64,000 nucleotides of DNA from Oikopleura dioica (GCA_907165135.1 OU015566.1:14058157-14122156), one strand, 5' to 3'; shown: positions 9,953-22,970, counted from the stretch's first letter. The notes: generated by a model not told the origin, from the letters alone. Numbers and translations are program-made.

Positions 9953-11925
9953 CTAGAATCATATTAACTGGTTGACGAGTTTTAGATGGTGACCCCCTTA
10001 ATCCCTGGAATTTAAATTAAGAAAGGCTTGGCTGTAAGCCGTGTCTTTCAAAAAAGAGATAATGAAAGAAAAGGTCGATATTTCCAATTATTTGGTTTTA
10101 ATTATTTAGCCCGGGAAATTCCCTCAGTATGAGTGACAGAAGCAGTTTTACCTTTATTAACTCGCAGGCTGAAATCACTTCGTTTTCCATGGTACTCGCC
10201 GAAGCGGCTCGAGTCATTTCAAAAACGCTTTTTGAAACTCGTTTTTCCGACTTTTATTTTTTCAATTTTTAAAACAATAACTCAGCCGCGATTTTCAAGT
10301 CTAAAATTATTTTGGTTATTTTCAGTTTTTTATTAAATCAATATTTATTTTATAAATAGAAATAGCATTCGAGCATTTTTCGAACGATTTTTGTAGCAAT
10401 ATTTTTTGGTTTTTAATTAAATTTTTGGGAAGCAATGGCAAAAAAATAATAAAAATGAAATTGAATATTTTTGATAATTACAGAGTGTGCTTGTACAGGG
10501 AATCCTCGACGAGAAGAAAAATGGAAACACCGATTGGCGGAAATATAAATATGAAGATGCCGAAAGAGGATTAATTGTTTTGTAAACACTTGTTTTGAGA
10601 GGTCACGTGACCGCAACTGACCTCGATTTCTGATTAAAATTGACCTTTATTAGTATTTTTGACCAAAAAGAGCCCCAAATCAAAGGCATCAGGGGCTCTT
10701 ATTGGCCAGAAAATAGTAATAAAGGTCAATTTTAATTTGTAATTGAGGTCATTTGAGGTCACGTGACCAGTCAGGACAACACTTATTTTTTCTTTTAACT
10801 TGGGCTTTGGATGGTATGGATGGGGTTAAGGCTATCTGCACTTGAAAAGTCGTTCTTTTTATTAAGAAGTTTTAGAATTGAAAATTGTTCTCTGGCATTT
10901 TTCGCACTCGCTTTTTCCAAAAGATAAATGTACTGTGGCGGGGGCGATTGAAAGTGGCGCACTTTCAAAAATGATTTTACTTTTGGGCACACAAAGCTCT
11001 GCCCGCCGCCATAGGAACGCGCTCTTCGTAACTCTGAGTCTGAATTCTTCGAATTTTTCAAAAAAAAAAATAATAAAATTGGCGGGCACAGTGATTTCCC
11101 GCATCAAACTAATTATGAGTCACCTGCTTTGACCTGGGGCGCGTGTAAATATGCTCAACGAGAATTTTCTCTTTCGGAGAATCCGGATCACTTGAAGGCT
11201 TTAAATTCCTCTCAAAGAGAGTGTTTTTAAAGCGCCACGAAAAATTTAAATATGAATCAAAGTTGCTTTAAAATTCACGAGCTGAACTCGTGGAAGTGTT
11301 TTGAAAAGGGTTTAAGACAACAATTCAATATTGAGAGGTGCTCCTTAATATTTTAACATTCATCTCTGGAAAAAAGGGAGAGGGCGAAGTTTAGTGTAAT
11401 AATAATAAGAATTTTTTCATAATCGAGAAAAAAAATACATAAGAAAAAATGAAAAGGTTTTATATTTATATATTTACAGTATGCATAAGTAACATGTTAG
11501 AAAAAAGAGGAAAAAGCGTCATTTCATGCATATGATTATTATTTTTTTTTCTTTAAAATATTATCAGTAACGGCTTGGAAAAAAAGAGGATTAGCAAATG
11601 TTTCATTATGATGATATTTTTTAGTAAGGAATTTTTTTTTAGCTTGTCAAGGACTGCACTTGAAAATGAAAATTGGAGATGAAAAGATTGGATTTTTTAG
11701 CTCTTTTTAGTTCTCTTTTTTGGTCAAGGATGGCTTTTTGAGTTTTTGAATTACAGAAGCTGCTGTGACAGTAATTGAGCAACTGTAAAGCTGTCAAGTG
11801 AGTGAAAAGAGGAGGAAATTGAATTTTTGAACCTTCGATAAAATAATAAAATATTTATACTGACTGTAAGTCGATCAGATGGTAACTAGACTGGAACATG
11901 ATTTGCTGACGTATCCGTTGTTTTT
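9953..11925. other. Intergenic, no gene recognised
   Basis: This is about 2 kb of AT-rich sequence with many stops in all frames. It contains the palindromic element at 10586-10782. A GC-richer island at about 10930-11110 holds TGGCGGGGGC and TTGGCGGGCA motifs that could belong to a promoter. The last part is probably the 3' flank of the MAP7-like gene. No RNA gene was recognised. Confidence 0.4.
10586..10782. repeat. Near-palindromic foldback element ending in GGTCACGTGACC
   Basis: The left arm (about 10590-10674) reads GGTCACGTGACC, TGACCTC, ATTAAAATTGACCTTTATTA and AAGAGCCCC. The right arm (about 10692-10777) carries the same blocks in reverse complement and in mirrored order. The loop is only about 17 nt. 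Block order and spacing are conserved while the bases between the blocks differ, so the arms have been diverging since the element arose. GGTCACGTGACC is itself a 12-bp palindrome with a CACGTG E-box core. It is probably a small non-autonomous (MITE-like) element. Confidence 0.75.
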
Positions 11926-14900
11926 TTAGCTACCTAAATAAAGAAAAAATTAAGAAATGAAGCTTGATTTTCTCTAAATTGCTCGTTTTCCCTGTAATAG
12001 AAATCAACAAACTAGCGACTACAGTAATATCAATCTATTCCTACTGCACCCCTGGGAGGAATAATAGACTCAAAAATAATCCCACAAACAAATATCGGCT
12101 CAATAAAAGGAGCTTTTCCGAGCTTCTTTTTAGCAATTTTAGCTTCTTGAACGATTCTTAAAGAAATCTGCTTCAGAACTCAAAAGTCCTACTTTCTCGA
12201 AAATGAATTACCTTCGGCATTTATCTGCTCAGGATTGGTCGGTGTAGGGACGGAGGAAGCTGGCTGCGAATTGATGCTTGGACTGATTGATGATACTGGA
12301 GAACTCGGGTTGCCCCCCATCCTCAAGTTTTGAAAGGAACCGAGAAGGGAACGGGCACGAGCACCTACGTCATCATGCGTTTGCTCCCCGTTGGAAGCAG
12401 CACTTCCATTTTGACGCTGGCTGATCCGCTCGTTAATTTGAGAGCTGAAAATTGAATGAATTAAACTATTTGTAGATTGCCAGCTTTTTTCAGCTAGACA
12501 AAAGTCGATCAATATTTACTGCAATAGTCTAGCCAACTTTTCAATTGAGTGCAGATGAGCTGAGGTCAAAATTGAGCTAGCTGAGCTGAGCTGTCTCTTT
12601 TTGAAGAATCACTGAGCTGAGCTGAGCTGAGCTGAGCTGAGCTGAGCTGTCTCTTTTCGAAGAATCACTGAGCTGGGCTGAGCTGAGCTGGCTCTTTTTG
12701 AAGAATCACTGAGCTGGGCTGAGCTGAGCTGGCTCTTTTGGAAGAATCACCGAGCTGAGCTGAGCTGGATTTTTTCAGAAAATTGAGCTGAGCTGACCCT
12801 AAACTCAAAATTGCTCAGCTCAGCTCAGGAAATTTGCAACTCTGCTGCAGGTTCAAAATAATCTCCGATCAAGAAAGACTCACCTGCTTGGAAAAGAGTT
12901 CTCGCTGCCCCTGGTCCTCTTCATGATCTCCTCTATCCTCTTCTTCCTGGCCAGTCTCTCCTTTTCCTCGGCCTGGCGCTTTTCCTCGCGTTCCTGATCG
13001 GCGCGGCGCACATTTTCGGAAATTCGATTCGCTAATTGCTCCTTTTCCTCCTAGACAGATTTTCAATTCAAATATTCTGCGATTTGTGAATAATGAATTT
13101 ACCTCGAGTTTCTTAGCTTCTTCCTGCTCTTTGGCCAGACGCGCGGCTGCAGCTTCATCTGCCAGGCGCTTTCGGTTCTCTTTTTATGGGATTCAAAATA
13201 AAAATAAAGAAAAAATACGTCTAGAAAACTGAAAAAAAACGGGAGGTAATTTGTTCTGCCCGTAATCATCCTCTTCTTCATGAATAATTGCAAAAGGCGC
13301 GTTGAATATTTATTTGAAAATCATTCTGACGTTCATTCTTTACTGTAGTTTCGAGATGGTCGCAGCACAGAAGCTAAAGCCTTGAGGGAAAATGCCAGAA
13401 CTTTTATTATGATGAAAAATATATCTTGAAAAGTAAATCGATCTTGCTTTTGCTTGTGCTAACTAACCTGTGTTGAAACCTGAGTGAGGTTCATTCGCGG
13501 CTATTTTATCAAAGCTTCTCCAAGACCCTGACACAGGTTTACTGAGCCCTGATCCATTCTCGTTCCGAAATTCACCTTTTATGAATAATTTTTCCGTGAA
13601 CTTTTGTCTTCTATCCAAAGTTTTCGACATAAATGCCGAATAAACCTAAAAATCCATCATCCCTGATCAGAGGATTTGTGCTTATTATCGGCATTTTTAT
13701 CGATAACTCTGGTTACAACTCAAAAGTTCACGTTGAATAAAGAATGAGAGTTCTCATTTGAGAGGATATTTTCTCAAGTATTATCCTGGCGAAAATATAT
13801 TTCAGCAAGATGAAAAACAACTCATCAAAATTAAAAAATTGACGCAATAAAAACAAGTTGCTCTTTTGATCTTGCTGATCAGCGCTGACCTGGCCCCAGG
13901 GGAGTTAGCCAGTCTCATTCGCGTTCATAACAAGAAGTGCTACTAAGTAATTAATTTAACAATAGTCAGCGCAAAAAAATCAAGGCCAAGTTTATTATTT
14001 CGAATCCGCTCCTTCATCAGCTTTTTGTTTGGCCTCTTTGGCCGCCTGTTCCTGTCTGAATTTTTCCTTTTTCTCTCTAAGCCGTCTTTTGTACTCGTCC
14101 TCTTGCTCTGAAGCTGCTTCAATCACGGAATTCTGAGCAGCGTTGTTTTGTTCTTCGCTTTTCTCGGGCGCTTTCAAATCGGGAGGCGAGACTTCCCTGA
14201 ATAGACAAAAAGTGATGACAGGGCATATTTGGGACGGCTTGGGTTAGCGCCATAAATTCTAGCGGCCGAAATAGATGAGTTAACGATTATGGACTTGTCA
14301 GAGCTTTGTCTGACGAGCAAGATCTGAACTCGCGAATCTGTCGAGAGACCAGAGTCAGCCCAAATTACGCTCGTGAATTCGATAAATCCTTGATCTAAGA
14401 TCATCGATTGATCCCTAAAATGGCTCTGGTTCAGTCCAGTTAGCTCTGGTTCCGTCATCTTTCAGCCCCATGTAAATCTGAGCCTCGTTAAACCTGTCGA
14501 CTGACGAGGGGAATCAGAATCTTGAGGATTCTCCCGTATACAGTCAATTTTGGCATGTTTTCACACCAACGCAAGAATCATTCTGCCTTGACACTCAGGG
14601 TGACAGACAAGTTTTCATCCATCTGTCAGCTAGACCGAATCCCCAAAGAATCTTTCCTCACCTTTCTTGGGGCTCAGGAGAAGCTTGAGGAGCAAGGTCA
14701 GCAGAGTGTGAGTCATTCAGCCACGATTCTAACATCGAGTTCTTGGCCTTTTCCTCGCGCTTCTTTTTCTCTTTTTTCTCCTTCTTTTCCTTTTTCTTCT
14801 TTTTCTTCAATTTTTTATCCTCCTTGGCCTGCGCGTCGGCAATTTCCTCCTCGGTTGGGCCGACCTTGGCGGGGATCTCGGAAACTTCAACAGTATCGTC

Positions 14901-17900
14901 GAAAGATACGGTTTTTTGGAGTCTGTCGTCGTCATTCAAGGATGCTTCAAGATGTTGGGTGAGAGGTTTTTCGGAATCTTTTGGTAAGTTTTCCATCAAG
15001 CTACTTCCTTCCCGACGAGAGGAAGCAGCCGTAATTACGGTATTTACAGACAGCACACCAAGTATATTTCGATTAGTAGGAAGATATGAAACACCCCGGA
15101 TTGGAGGCTCAAGCGTTTTGAGTTCAAGACGCTAGAACGATAGAAGTACAGTAGCTAGCTCCAAACTTGGACCCAGATTTCCGGATCCTTTTGAATTTAG
15201 TTCCCTCTTTAGGGATCAGAAAAAAGGTCCTCAATTGGCGCTAGCCACTGCAAATCTTGGAATTTAAGATGTTCCCCGTATTTTTACCCTTTGGACGTTT
15301 GAGAATCGCGCGGTAAAAACTTTTTCCTTTCTCGACGAAACTATTCGAGTGCGAACCTTGAATGTGCAGTTGCTCGCTTTCCGTCGCTTCCGTGGAGATG
15401 TCGGAATGAAGAGAAGTTGCAGAAGAGGAGACGAGAGAAACGGCGGAGGATTCTTTGAGAGACTGGATTGAGGGGTTCTCGTTGTTGATTTCAGCTGCTG
15501 AATTTGGGTTTAAAAAAGAAGAAGGAAGAAAGTAAAAGGAAAGAAAAATTCCCACAAAATACTTATTCGCGGATCAAATCAACCATAATTTCAAGCATTT
15601 TCCGAAATCGCCTCACATAAAAATTGCTGGCTAAATTTCGGAAATTGAATGTTGGAAACGGATTATTAATGAGGAAAGCATCAGCAAAGCATGGAAAGTC
15701 TTCCTCGTTATGTAAAAATTATTTCATAAAAATCAGTGAATCACGGAATCTTCAAATCCTCAATTCATTTTTTACGGTAAAAAATTGAATCATAATCTCG
15801 ATTTACCTGAAGCTGGGACGGATTTTTCCTCTTCATTGTCCTTCTCTAAATCCTGCACGGGCGATGCTGATTTTTCCCCTGAAGATTATATTAGTGACAA
15901 TCGTCAAATTTTGGTATTGCCACAAGCATCAATATTTAAATTGAATATGCAAAAGAGAATGATAGATTTAGATAAGCCGATGAACGCGGCAGGATTAGCT
16001 GTTTTCGTTCTGACAGACGAGCTTCAGCATTTGAATATGCGATGCTCTGTCAAATTCGCTGATGTTGATTGTTTCTCACCTCGGCTAGCATCGGAGGCAG
16101 CAGCTGCTTCTCCTTCCTCCTCATCATCATCTGGCAAAGGAACATCCAGGGGATTAACTGACATCGGGCTGGCCGGTTTCTCTTGATTTTCAAGAGCAGC
16201 CGCATCTGACTCCTTTGTCGGTTCAACAGCCACGGGAGCGCTTTCCACTACTTCAGCTTGAGCCACAGGCTTTGCTTCTTCCGGAGCTGGCGGGGGAGAC
16301 GGGGATTTCTTGACAACGGGAGGAGGCGAAGGAGACTCTGTCTTTTTTCCGTCGCTTGAGTTCTTGGCACTTGGTTTTGCGGATTTTGAAGGCTTAGGAG
16401 ATGGCTTGACTGCCGCTGTAGCTGATTTTGGCTTCGGTCTAGGGAGAACATTCTAAGATGGATAAAAATGATTGCATCTATCTTACGTGGTGGTCGTTTT
16501 TTGCTGACGAGGACTTGGTCTAGCCGTAGATTCATCTTTCTTCGCAGAACTAGACGCGCCAACTCCGGATGTTCTTGGATGTCTGGGCGTAACTGAAGCT
16601 GACCTTGGCTTCACTTCTCTGGCGGGTTTCTTGGCATCTGGCGTTTTGGAAGATGTTTTCGACAATGAAGGGGTCTCGGATCCGTCTGGTTTTGGGCGAA
16701 GAGAGGAAGAGGAGATCACATTGGAGGAGTCTCTGGATGTGTTGCGACTGCGAGGTTGAGGGGTTGTGCGACCAGAGGGCTGAAGACACAGAAGATAATT
16801 TCTTGGACAAAACAAAAATAAGAAGTAATCAAAATGTTTGTAAATACACACCTTGGGCTTGGGATCGAGCGAATGCCGCTCGGATGAAACAGTACGAACA
16901 CGAGGCTGGGCAAGTCTGTTCAAATGTTCATGGGAGATCGTCCTGCGACGGAGTTTCGCTTCCTTTAGTGAGGAGTCGCCATTCAGGCTCGGAGGCGAGG
17001 AAGTCTACAGAAAGAGTAGTTATATAAAAAACAACATGAGGATAGGAAAAAGTCTGTAAAATGAACCAACGGGCTAATTCATGTCTAGACTTCAGGACAT
17101 TCTCTAGCGAAGGAAAACTTCAAGAGCAAGAAAAATGAGTTGTCGATAGTTATTTCGCTTTTGTACCTGTCCATCTGGCTTTCCGAAGCGTTTGGCTCTG
17201 GAGGACGCGGTAGGAGTGAGCAGTCTGTCGGGAACGGAGAAGGATGAGTTCTGCGACTTGCAATCTCGCGGTGTTCCAAGCGTTGATCCATTCAGGGAGT
17301 CATTGTCGTCCTGATCGAAACCGCCTCGGAGACTTCCAATCCAAGACTGAAAAAAAAGACTTGAGGCATGATCTTCCTTGATTTTGTGCGATGGAGATTT
17401 CCAAAGATGTTGAATTTATTCAACTGGTCTTTTTTCCATCAAGCCTCGGAATAAATGGGGGAGATTTGATCGTGTAGAAAGGGTGAAAGTGAAAGTGGAA
17501 CGGTAGTATTGATTTGAGGCGATAAAAGTAAGTGAAAATGATAAGTGCAAAATGCGCGCATGCAAGTTTTTTTCTGGCATTTTGAAAGTACCTTTTCTGC
17601 GGGGATTATTTCCGCCTAAAGACGTCAAATTTGAAATCAAAATCAGAAAGAACAAAGGAAACTCGAGTAATACAGTACCTGCATGGATCGAGGCATAGCA
17701 GTGGGCCTCGCTCTTGAGCCATCATCCCCACCGCCTGAAAACGACGTTACTTTACGATTCTCTCTACAAATTTAAGGCACACCAGTAAATATTCAAATTT
17801 TCATGCAACACGATTTCGGAAACATGATTTTGAAAATGGGAGAATTGGGAACTCGGCCAAAATCAGCAAAAACGTAGGTTCTGCGAATTCACCCGAGGTC

Positions 17901-19339
17901 ACAATTCCCGACTTTGAAAAAGGGAAATTCTGGTTAGCAAATTCTTGATGACAAGGCGCTGAATAATTATACGATTTTGCATATCAGACAGCAGCGGAAT
18001 ATTAGCGCGATTTTAGCCCCCGTTTATGTAAGCACCCGTTTTTTTAATAAGCACCGAATGAGGGGTAATATCTTACTGTCGAGCATGTCGGTGCCGAAGA
18101 CATCTAGTAAAAACAAATGAGTTAATACAAGCACAACATCCAATGAGTTCTTTAGTCAAAGAGGGGAAACAACGAAAAAATGGTACAAACGAGAATTTAC
18201 AATTTTCATCTGGTTCAGTACCCTCTGCGATGGTCTCCGAGGGGAAGTTATACCACCATGTTCCTGAGAGACAGAAGTTGATTGAGTTAGATTTCGTTCT
18301 AGTTTAGACAATTTTCTATACTAGATATTTTCATTTATAATGATATCTACTATCTAAAATAAAGACGCTTTTATTCAGTCAAAAAAGACCGAAGAAGCGT
18401 CCTTCTAGAAATTCTTTCGAAAGAAAGTTTTTGTTTTCAAGGTTCTCTTCCTTGATTTCATATGAAAAATTACCGTGAACGGCGCCGTTCCAGCTCCATC
18501 GTTTCTTTTTCTGCGCTTCTCTGCTTCTCGCTTCGCCTTTTTCCAAGTCCGAAAGTGCCTTTTCTTTCTTTTGACGAAGAATGACTTCTCTTCTTTCTTT
18601 TGCTTCATCGTGTCTGGATGATAACGAATCTAAAAACAAAGCTTGCGAAGGAGAGGCCTATTTTGTTACCTCTTCGTTGTTTTCGTTCAGTCTCAGTTTG
18701 CGCTTGAATTTGTGACTTTCTTCTAGCTGCAGTTTCTGCTCTGTTGACTGTTTCTGAATATCAACGATTTATAATGACTTTCTACAGAGGTTAGCTCGCG
18801 TGTCGGATTTTACCCGAAAATGAAATCCGTCTTGACAGGCAAGGTCGTGTTTTTCATGCAATTTTAAAAATGAAATGAGAAAAAAGCGACTTTGTTTTTG
18901 CTCTTTGAAATTCAGTTGTGGCTTTTTTGGTTTGCTGAAGTAACTTTTGTTCGTGAAGGAAAGTGATGGTGGGTGATGAATGTTTAATTGTGTTCTACTT
19001 TGGAACACGTGATTCTACTTGTTTTTTGGATGCGAATTTATGTTACTATTACTTGTTGGAAAGAAAGGTTTAATTAGATGGTTAGTTGGGGAAGCGGCTT
19101 TTAAGTTAAAAGCGCTGTTACCATCAGAATCGTTCCACATGAAACATCCGCGGACGCCGAGATCTTGGTCAAAGGTTCAATCAAAATTAGAAAATCTTTA
19201 CAGAATCACCGAGCATGAATCTGGCTCTAGAATATTCATTACCTTGGCGGGCGGCTTCACGCTCCTTTTGAAGCCGTTCCCGTCTCTCCCGAGCCGCTGC
19301 GATTTTGTCTTCAAGAGTCACTGGCTTCTCGATTTCCAT
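11926..19339 (-). CDS. MAP7: MAP7/ensconsin-like microtubule-associated protein
   Basis: The N-terminal exon 19339-19243 reads MEIEKPVTLEDKIAAARERR. Basic helical exons follow (about 18757-18672 and 18630-18473), the latter ending KKKRWSWNGAVHG, like the RWSWGG motif after the MAP7 microtubule-binding helix. Ser/Pro-rich linker exons lie at about 17290-15240, and the exon at 15056-14660 has an acidic/lysine block and KTVSF, a PP1-type RVxF motif. The final exons include LARKKRIEEIMKRTRG (about 12900), the MAP7 C-terminal helix. MAP7 proteins bind microtubules and recruit kinesin-1. Two 3' ends are apparent: one isoform stops at about 13995 with an AATAAA overlapping the stop, the other goes on through 13180-12212 to a probable stop at 11926. 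A GCTGA microsatellite fills one intron. Exon joins in the linker were not all resolved. Confidence 0.65.
12565..12835. repeat. GCTGA pentanucleotide satellite with a higher-order unit
   Basis: Runs of GAGCTGAGCTGAGCTG are separated by a recurring spacer CTCTTTTTGAAGAATCACT, seen four times at intervals of about 50-65 bp. The spacer copies differ by single bases (TTTTC, TTTTG). The array lies inside an intron of the MAP7-like gene. A related array is at 42665-43025. Confidence 0.85.
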
Positions 19340-19614
19340 TCTACTTTTTTCTTTAAAAAGGGTTGAAATGAAACAATATCGTCTTAACTTTGAAGCTTTT
19401 AATTCATCACAGTATATTTAATTTTAATACAGATTGACAATACAGTAATAAACAAACAGTAGCAAGTTGGACGGTCGAACTTTCTTTTACAATTTTTTAC
19501 AGAAAGAGCGAAAGTTTTTGTATTGAAGAAATATTGTATTTTGCGTGAGTTGATAGGAATCCGCCATTTTTGGCGATTGTCGATTTACAATTCGGATGCT
19601 CTCAGCTCTGAAGT

Positions 19615-21902
19615 TCATTTAAGATTCTTTCTCGATCTTGTGATTTGTTGGAAAATGGCTTTAGCTGGATAAAGATTAAGATTAAGCCCTTTCCAGATTT
19701 CCTGCAGCTTCTTCCTCTTACCTTCTATGTCCTCTTCGATATCCGAGATATGAATTTCGACCTGGAAATCGTCTTCCTGAAGCGTTTCCACTTCCTCCTC
19801 CATTTCTATCTCCATATTTTCGACTTCCCCATCTTCATCACCGCCACGTGTTGTCCTTGTCTCCGCCTCAACTTCAATTCTTTCGCGCTCATCCTCCGAG
19901 TGTTCCTCGGAATCTGAAACGGATATTAAAAAGAAAGCCAACACTCAAAGGCCAGATTGTCACATTTGAGAGCTAGACAGATCCGAATCCCTGAGTGTCT
20001 GGGCTCAGAAAAAAGAGGGTCTGGGAAATTTGAGGAAAGTTATTTTTTGCTTATCGATCAAATACTGACCTTGAGCATTATTTGGCGCGGCGTTGGCAGG
20101 ATTGATGAGTGGCTCGGCGATGAGGGGGGTGAATCTCCGTCTGATTTGAAAGGTGTTCTTTTACGATTCATAAATGCATATAAAGCGAAATTTCTAACTC
20201 TCAATCTTTTCAGCCAATAAGAAGCCTCTATAACTCGGCTAGGCCAATCAGAAGCGAGCAAAACTCACCAAACAGGTTCGAGCATTTCTGATTGGCTAAG
20301 CGTATGGAAACAGGCCTCTGGTTGGCTGAAAAAGCCCAAAAGTCTTCGAAATAATTTTGAACCGTTCCAAAACAAAGGGCAATTCAAAGTGATGAAAGAA
20401 GAAGATCATCATATGCATGGTCAACATGCAAGAAGTAAACAAAGCGATAAACGCGTTTCTTCGACTGAATAGAATTAATTCTAGCGCGTCTTCTAAGCGA
20501 GGGATCCTACCTGGTGTAGATGTGGTTATACATGTAGAAGCCTAAATGGTACAAGTAGAAGAAGCGGATCCAGTACTTTTTGGTTATGGGCGTGTGGCAG
20601 CAGTAGGAGTGGAATTGGTCAGCGATCCAAACGGACAAAATCACGTAGAAAGCGATTCTAGCGCTCGTTTCGACAGTGTTCTCCTCAGAACTGATGGAGA
20701 AGCTCTCGAAACGCGTTCCTGGAATCTCCAAAGTACTCGGACATGATGTCTTCGAGCCCAATAAGCGCTAGAACGGAGCTGGCCACGGCGCCGTAGGGAA
20801 AGTGATTGTGAATTGTCAAATTTATGGATGCAAATAAAACCCTCCTGAATCAAAAAAGGGATGATTTTCAATTGAGTATCCACGCCTGAAGATCGAGGGG
20901 ACCTTCCGTTAGCACCCGGAACACAAACATGAACACCTGTTTATAAGCGAACCTACAGAGTAGATGATGAGAAAACCAACCATGAATCAAAATCACCAAA
21001 TTAATTCGAATTACCTAAGAAGCATGGCAATCAGCGCCGTAAAGACCATACAGGCGATTACAGGCACATAAAGCATTCGTTTCTTGTGACCGCCGTTGAA
21101 GACAGTAAACTGGTCCTTAGTTACAGTGTTTCTGATAAAACCGGTGTTTCCGGAAATCTGCACGATGGAGTCCAAAACGATCCAGTCGTAGCCAAACCAC
21201 TCGGCCAGCAAAACGCGGCCGAACTTGTCCCAAACAAGTGATTTGAAGCAGTCGTCTTTGGATGGATCGAGCATCACTTTGATCACTTCTACGTTTCGGG
21301 TTTTTCGCGCCTGCTCGGATAAACGGAGGTAGCCATACTCGTGCGAGAACTCAAAGCGGACTAGGTTGAGGTAGTCGAAGCCAAAGTCGAAGATGTTTCT
21401 CATGCTAGAAAGATTATTACAAACGAGTTTGAATCTGCAGCCATTTGGAGTCATTTTAGGACGAAATAGGCCTTTCCAAAAATTTCGGAAAAGAAATCGC
21501 ACCTGAAATAATTGGCCTGATAGTGAAAGGGCCGAGAAGGGTTGGGAGTGTCGGTGATTACATCCGTCGAAATAGTGATAAGTCGTCTGGATATGTTCTG
21601 ATAGGGCTGATGCTCCAGTTCGCGGTAGAGAGGACATTGGTTCTCGATTCTGAAAGGCGGAAATGATGCCCTGCTTAGCGACAGAAAACAAACAAGATGG
21701 TTACTGTAACATTCGATTATGCTGCTCTAGAGACAGGCGCGTACCTGTATAAATAATCAGAAATAAGCGCTGATCTTCGTCTTCCAATCTCTACCCGCAA
21801 AATCGACTCGACGGGGATCTTGCCCTTCAAAGGCAGCAGACAAGTACTGGTGTTGGGGTATCCGACGTGTGAATAAATAAGAGCCAATGCTGCGCCCAGC
21901 GC
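19615..21902 (-). CDS. TMEM259: Membralin (TMEM259)
   Basis: Membralin is an ER membrane protein linked to ER-associated degradation and, in mammals, to motor-neuron survival. Colinear blocks on the minus strand are: VESILRVEIG (near 21800), EYGYLRLSEQARK and VIKVMLDPSKDDCF (near 21300), LLAEWFGYDWIVLDSIVQ, GFIRNTVTKDQF, a membrane segment YVPVIACMVFTALIAMLLR (near 21030), FAYKQVFMFVFRVLTE, AFYVILSVWIADQFHSYCCH and WIRFFYLYHLGFYMYNHIYT (near 20560). An acidic C-terminal tail ends at the stop at 19615-19617. Several membrane helices are present as in the family. The exon at 21902 begins ALGAALALIYSHVGY after an AG acceptor; the exons before it (21905-22110) were not resolved, so the start codon is unknown. 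The acidic tail replaces the low-complexity tail of vertebrate membralin. Confidence 0.85.
20207..20340. repeat. Cluster of CCAAT/ATTGG words in a membralin intron
   Basis: CAGCCAATAAGAAGCCTCT, GGCCAATCAGAAGCG, TGATTGGCTAAGCG and GGTTGGCTGAAAAAG follow one another within 130 bp, partly inverted. The same kind of word is repeated at 23205-23545. They look like fragments of one low-order repeat family; CCAAT-box function is possible but not shown. Confidence 0.5.
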
Positions 21903-22262
21903 CTAAAACAGCGAAAATGAACAATAGCTTTTGAAAAATCAACCCTGCTGCGCGATGAGGTGTCATAAAATTTTACAAGCGCGAAAAAAGAAATGGAAAA
22001 TTTTTCAATCAAAAAATGAAGAGAGAAATTCTTAAAGAGGCCGCCTCTTCAAATGACTTTCTCATCGAGTGTTGCCATTTGAATCTTGAGTGCGCATTTT
22101 ATTTCCAGTAATTAATTCGAAATACGAGCGTCTTTCATTAATAAAAATTCCCCCCTCCAGCAGCAGAAACTTTCTCTATATTAATTTTTCACCTTTATCA
22201 AAACAACAAATTCCAAAAAGCGGCGAAGTCCTTTTTTGCACCAGCGGGCGTAGCGTTGACAA

Positions 22263-22870
22263 AATGACTAAAGTGAAGGGTGCGTAACGTATAATTCTCT
22301 GTATAATTAATTCCATTCTTTCGAATTGACAATCGCCTACAGGTAGAGCAAGCTAAAGATATGATAATTGCTCGTTATCGTTTTACAATCTACATCTACC
22401 ACTAGCTATTTTACAACTTTTCTGAAGCTTTTCTTAGAAATATTTTTAATTTTTCAAAGAAAAAACCACAATTGGCATCAATTTTTTAAGAAAAGGTTAT
22501 TTTTCTACCCGAGTTTTGTTGATATATATAAAATAGATTCTGCAATAATTTAACGGAAAATAGTTCTCCAAAAGTTCTACTTAAGTATATACTTAAATTA
22601 TTTATATTCTTCAAAAATTGAACCCTTTCCAGAAAAATATTCGCAATGTGAACTTGAAGAATCACATCACCAGTGGCCCCCCTGGTCGGCGTCCCCCTCC
22701 GTCGTGGAGGTGGCCGGGGGTTGGGCCCTCGGTTCTCTGCCTCTGTTTGGTTTGGGGTTGGACCGAGACGCTCATGATCATCTGGTCCTCCGAGATCGTC
22801 GTCCGTCATCGTGACTTCAAGCCACTTTTGAGAGCCATTCTGAAATGTGAACGAGTTCCAGAGCGATTCT
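22263..22870. other. Possible small gene, strand unclear
   Basis: A good start context (CAAAATGACTAAAGTGAAGG, then a GTGCGT donor) lies at 22263 on the plus strand. A Pro/Arg/Gly-rich block at about 22650-22810 is open on both strands: plus HITSGPPGRRPPPSWRW, or minus MTDDDLGGPDDHERLGPTPN followed by PRPPPRRRGTP from 22809. I could not decide which strand is coding and recognise no family. Base composition here (GC-rich, CCC/GGG runs) is unlike the surrounding AT-rich DNA. Confidence 0.25.
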
Positions 22871-22970
22871 AGAGTTTTGTTTTCTTTTAAAATATGTTAC
22901 GAGTTTATTTTCTTCTTTTCCATGTTTCTGATACAGTAAGATGCTACAGGGACACCCCAGGGACTTTTTG

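Noticed and set aside
14743-15135. Plus-strand phenylalanine/serine-rich protein
   Set aside because: It is the complement of the lysine/glutamate-rich MAP7-like exon; polyPhe is what antisense polyLys looks like.
19645-19917. Plus-strand hydrophobic protein opposite the membralin tail
   Set aside because: The antisense of an acidic Glu/Asp-rich tail reads as Phe/Ser/Leu and looks hydrophobic by chance; the minus frame continues membralin through splice sites.
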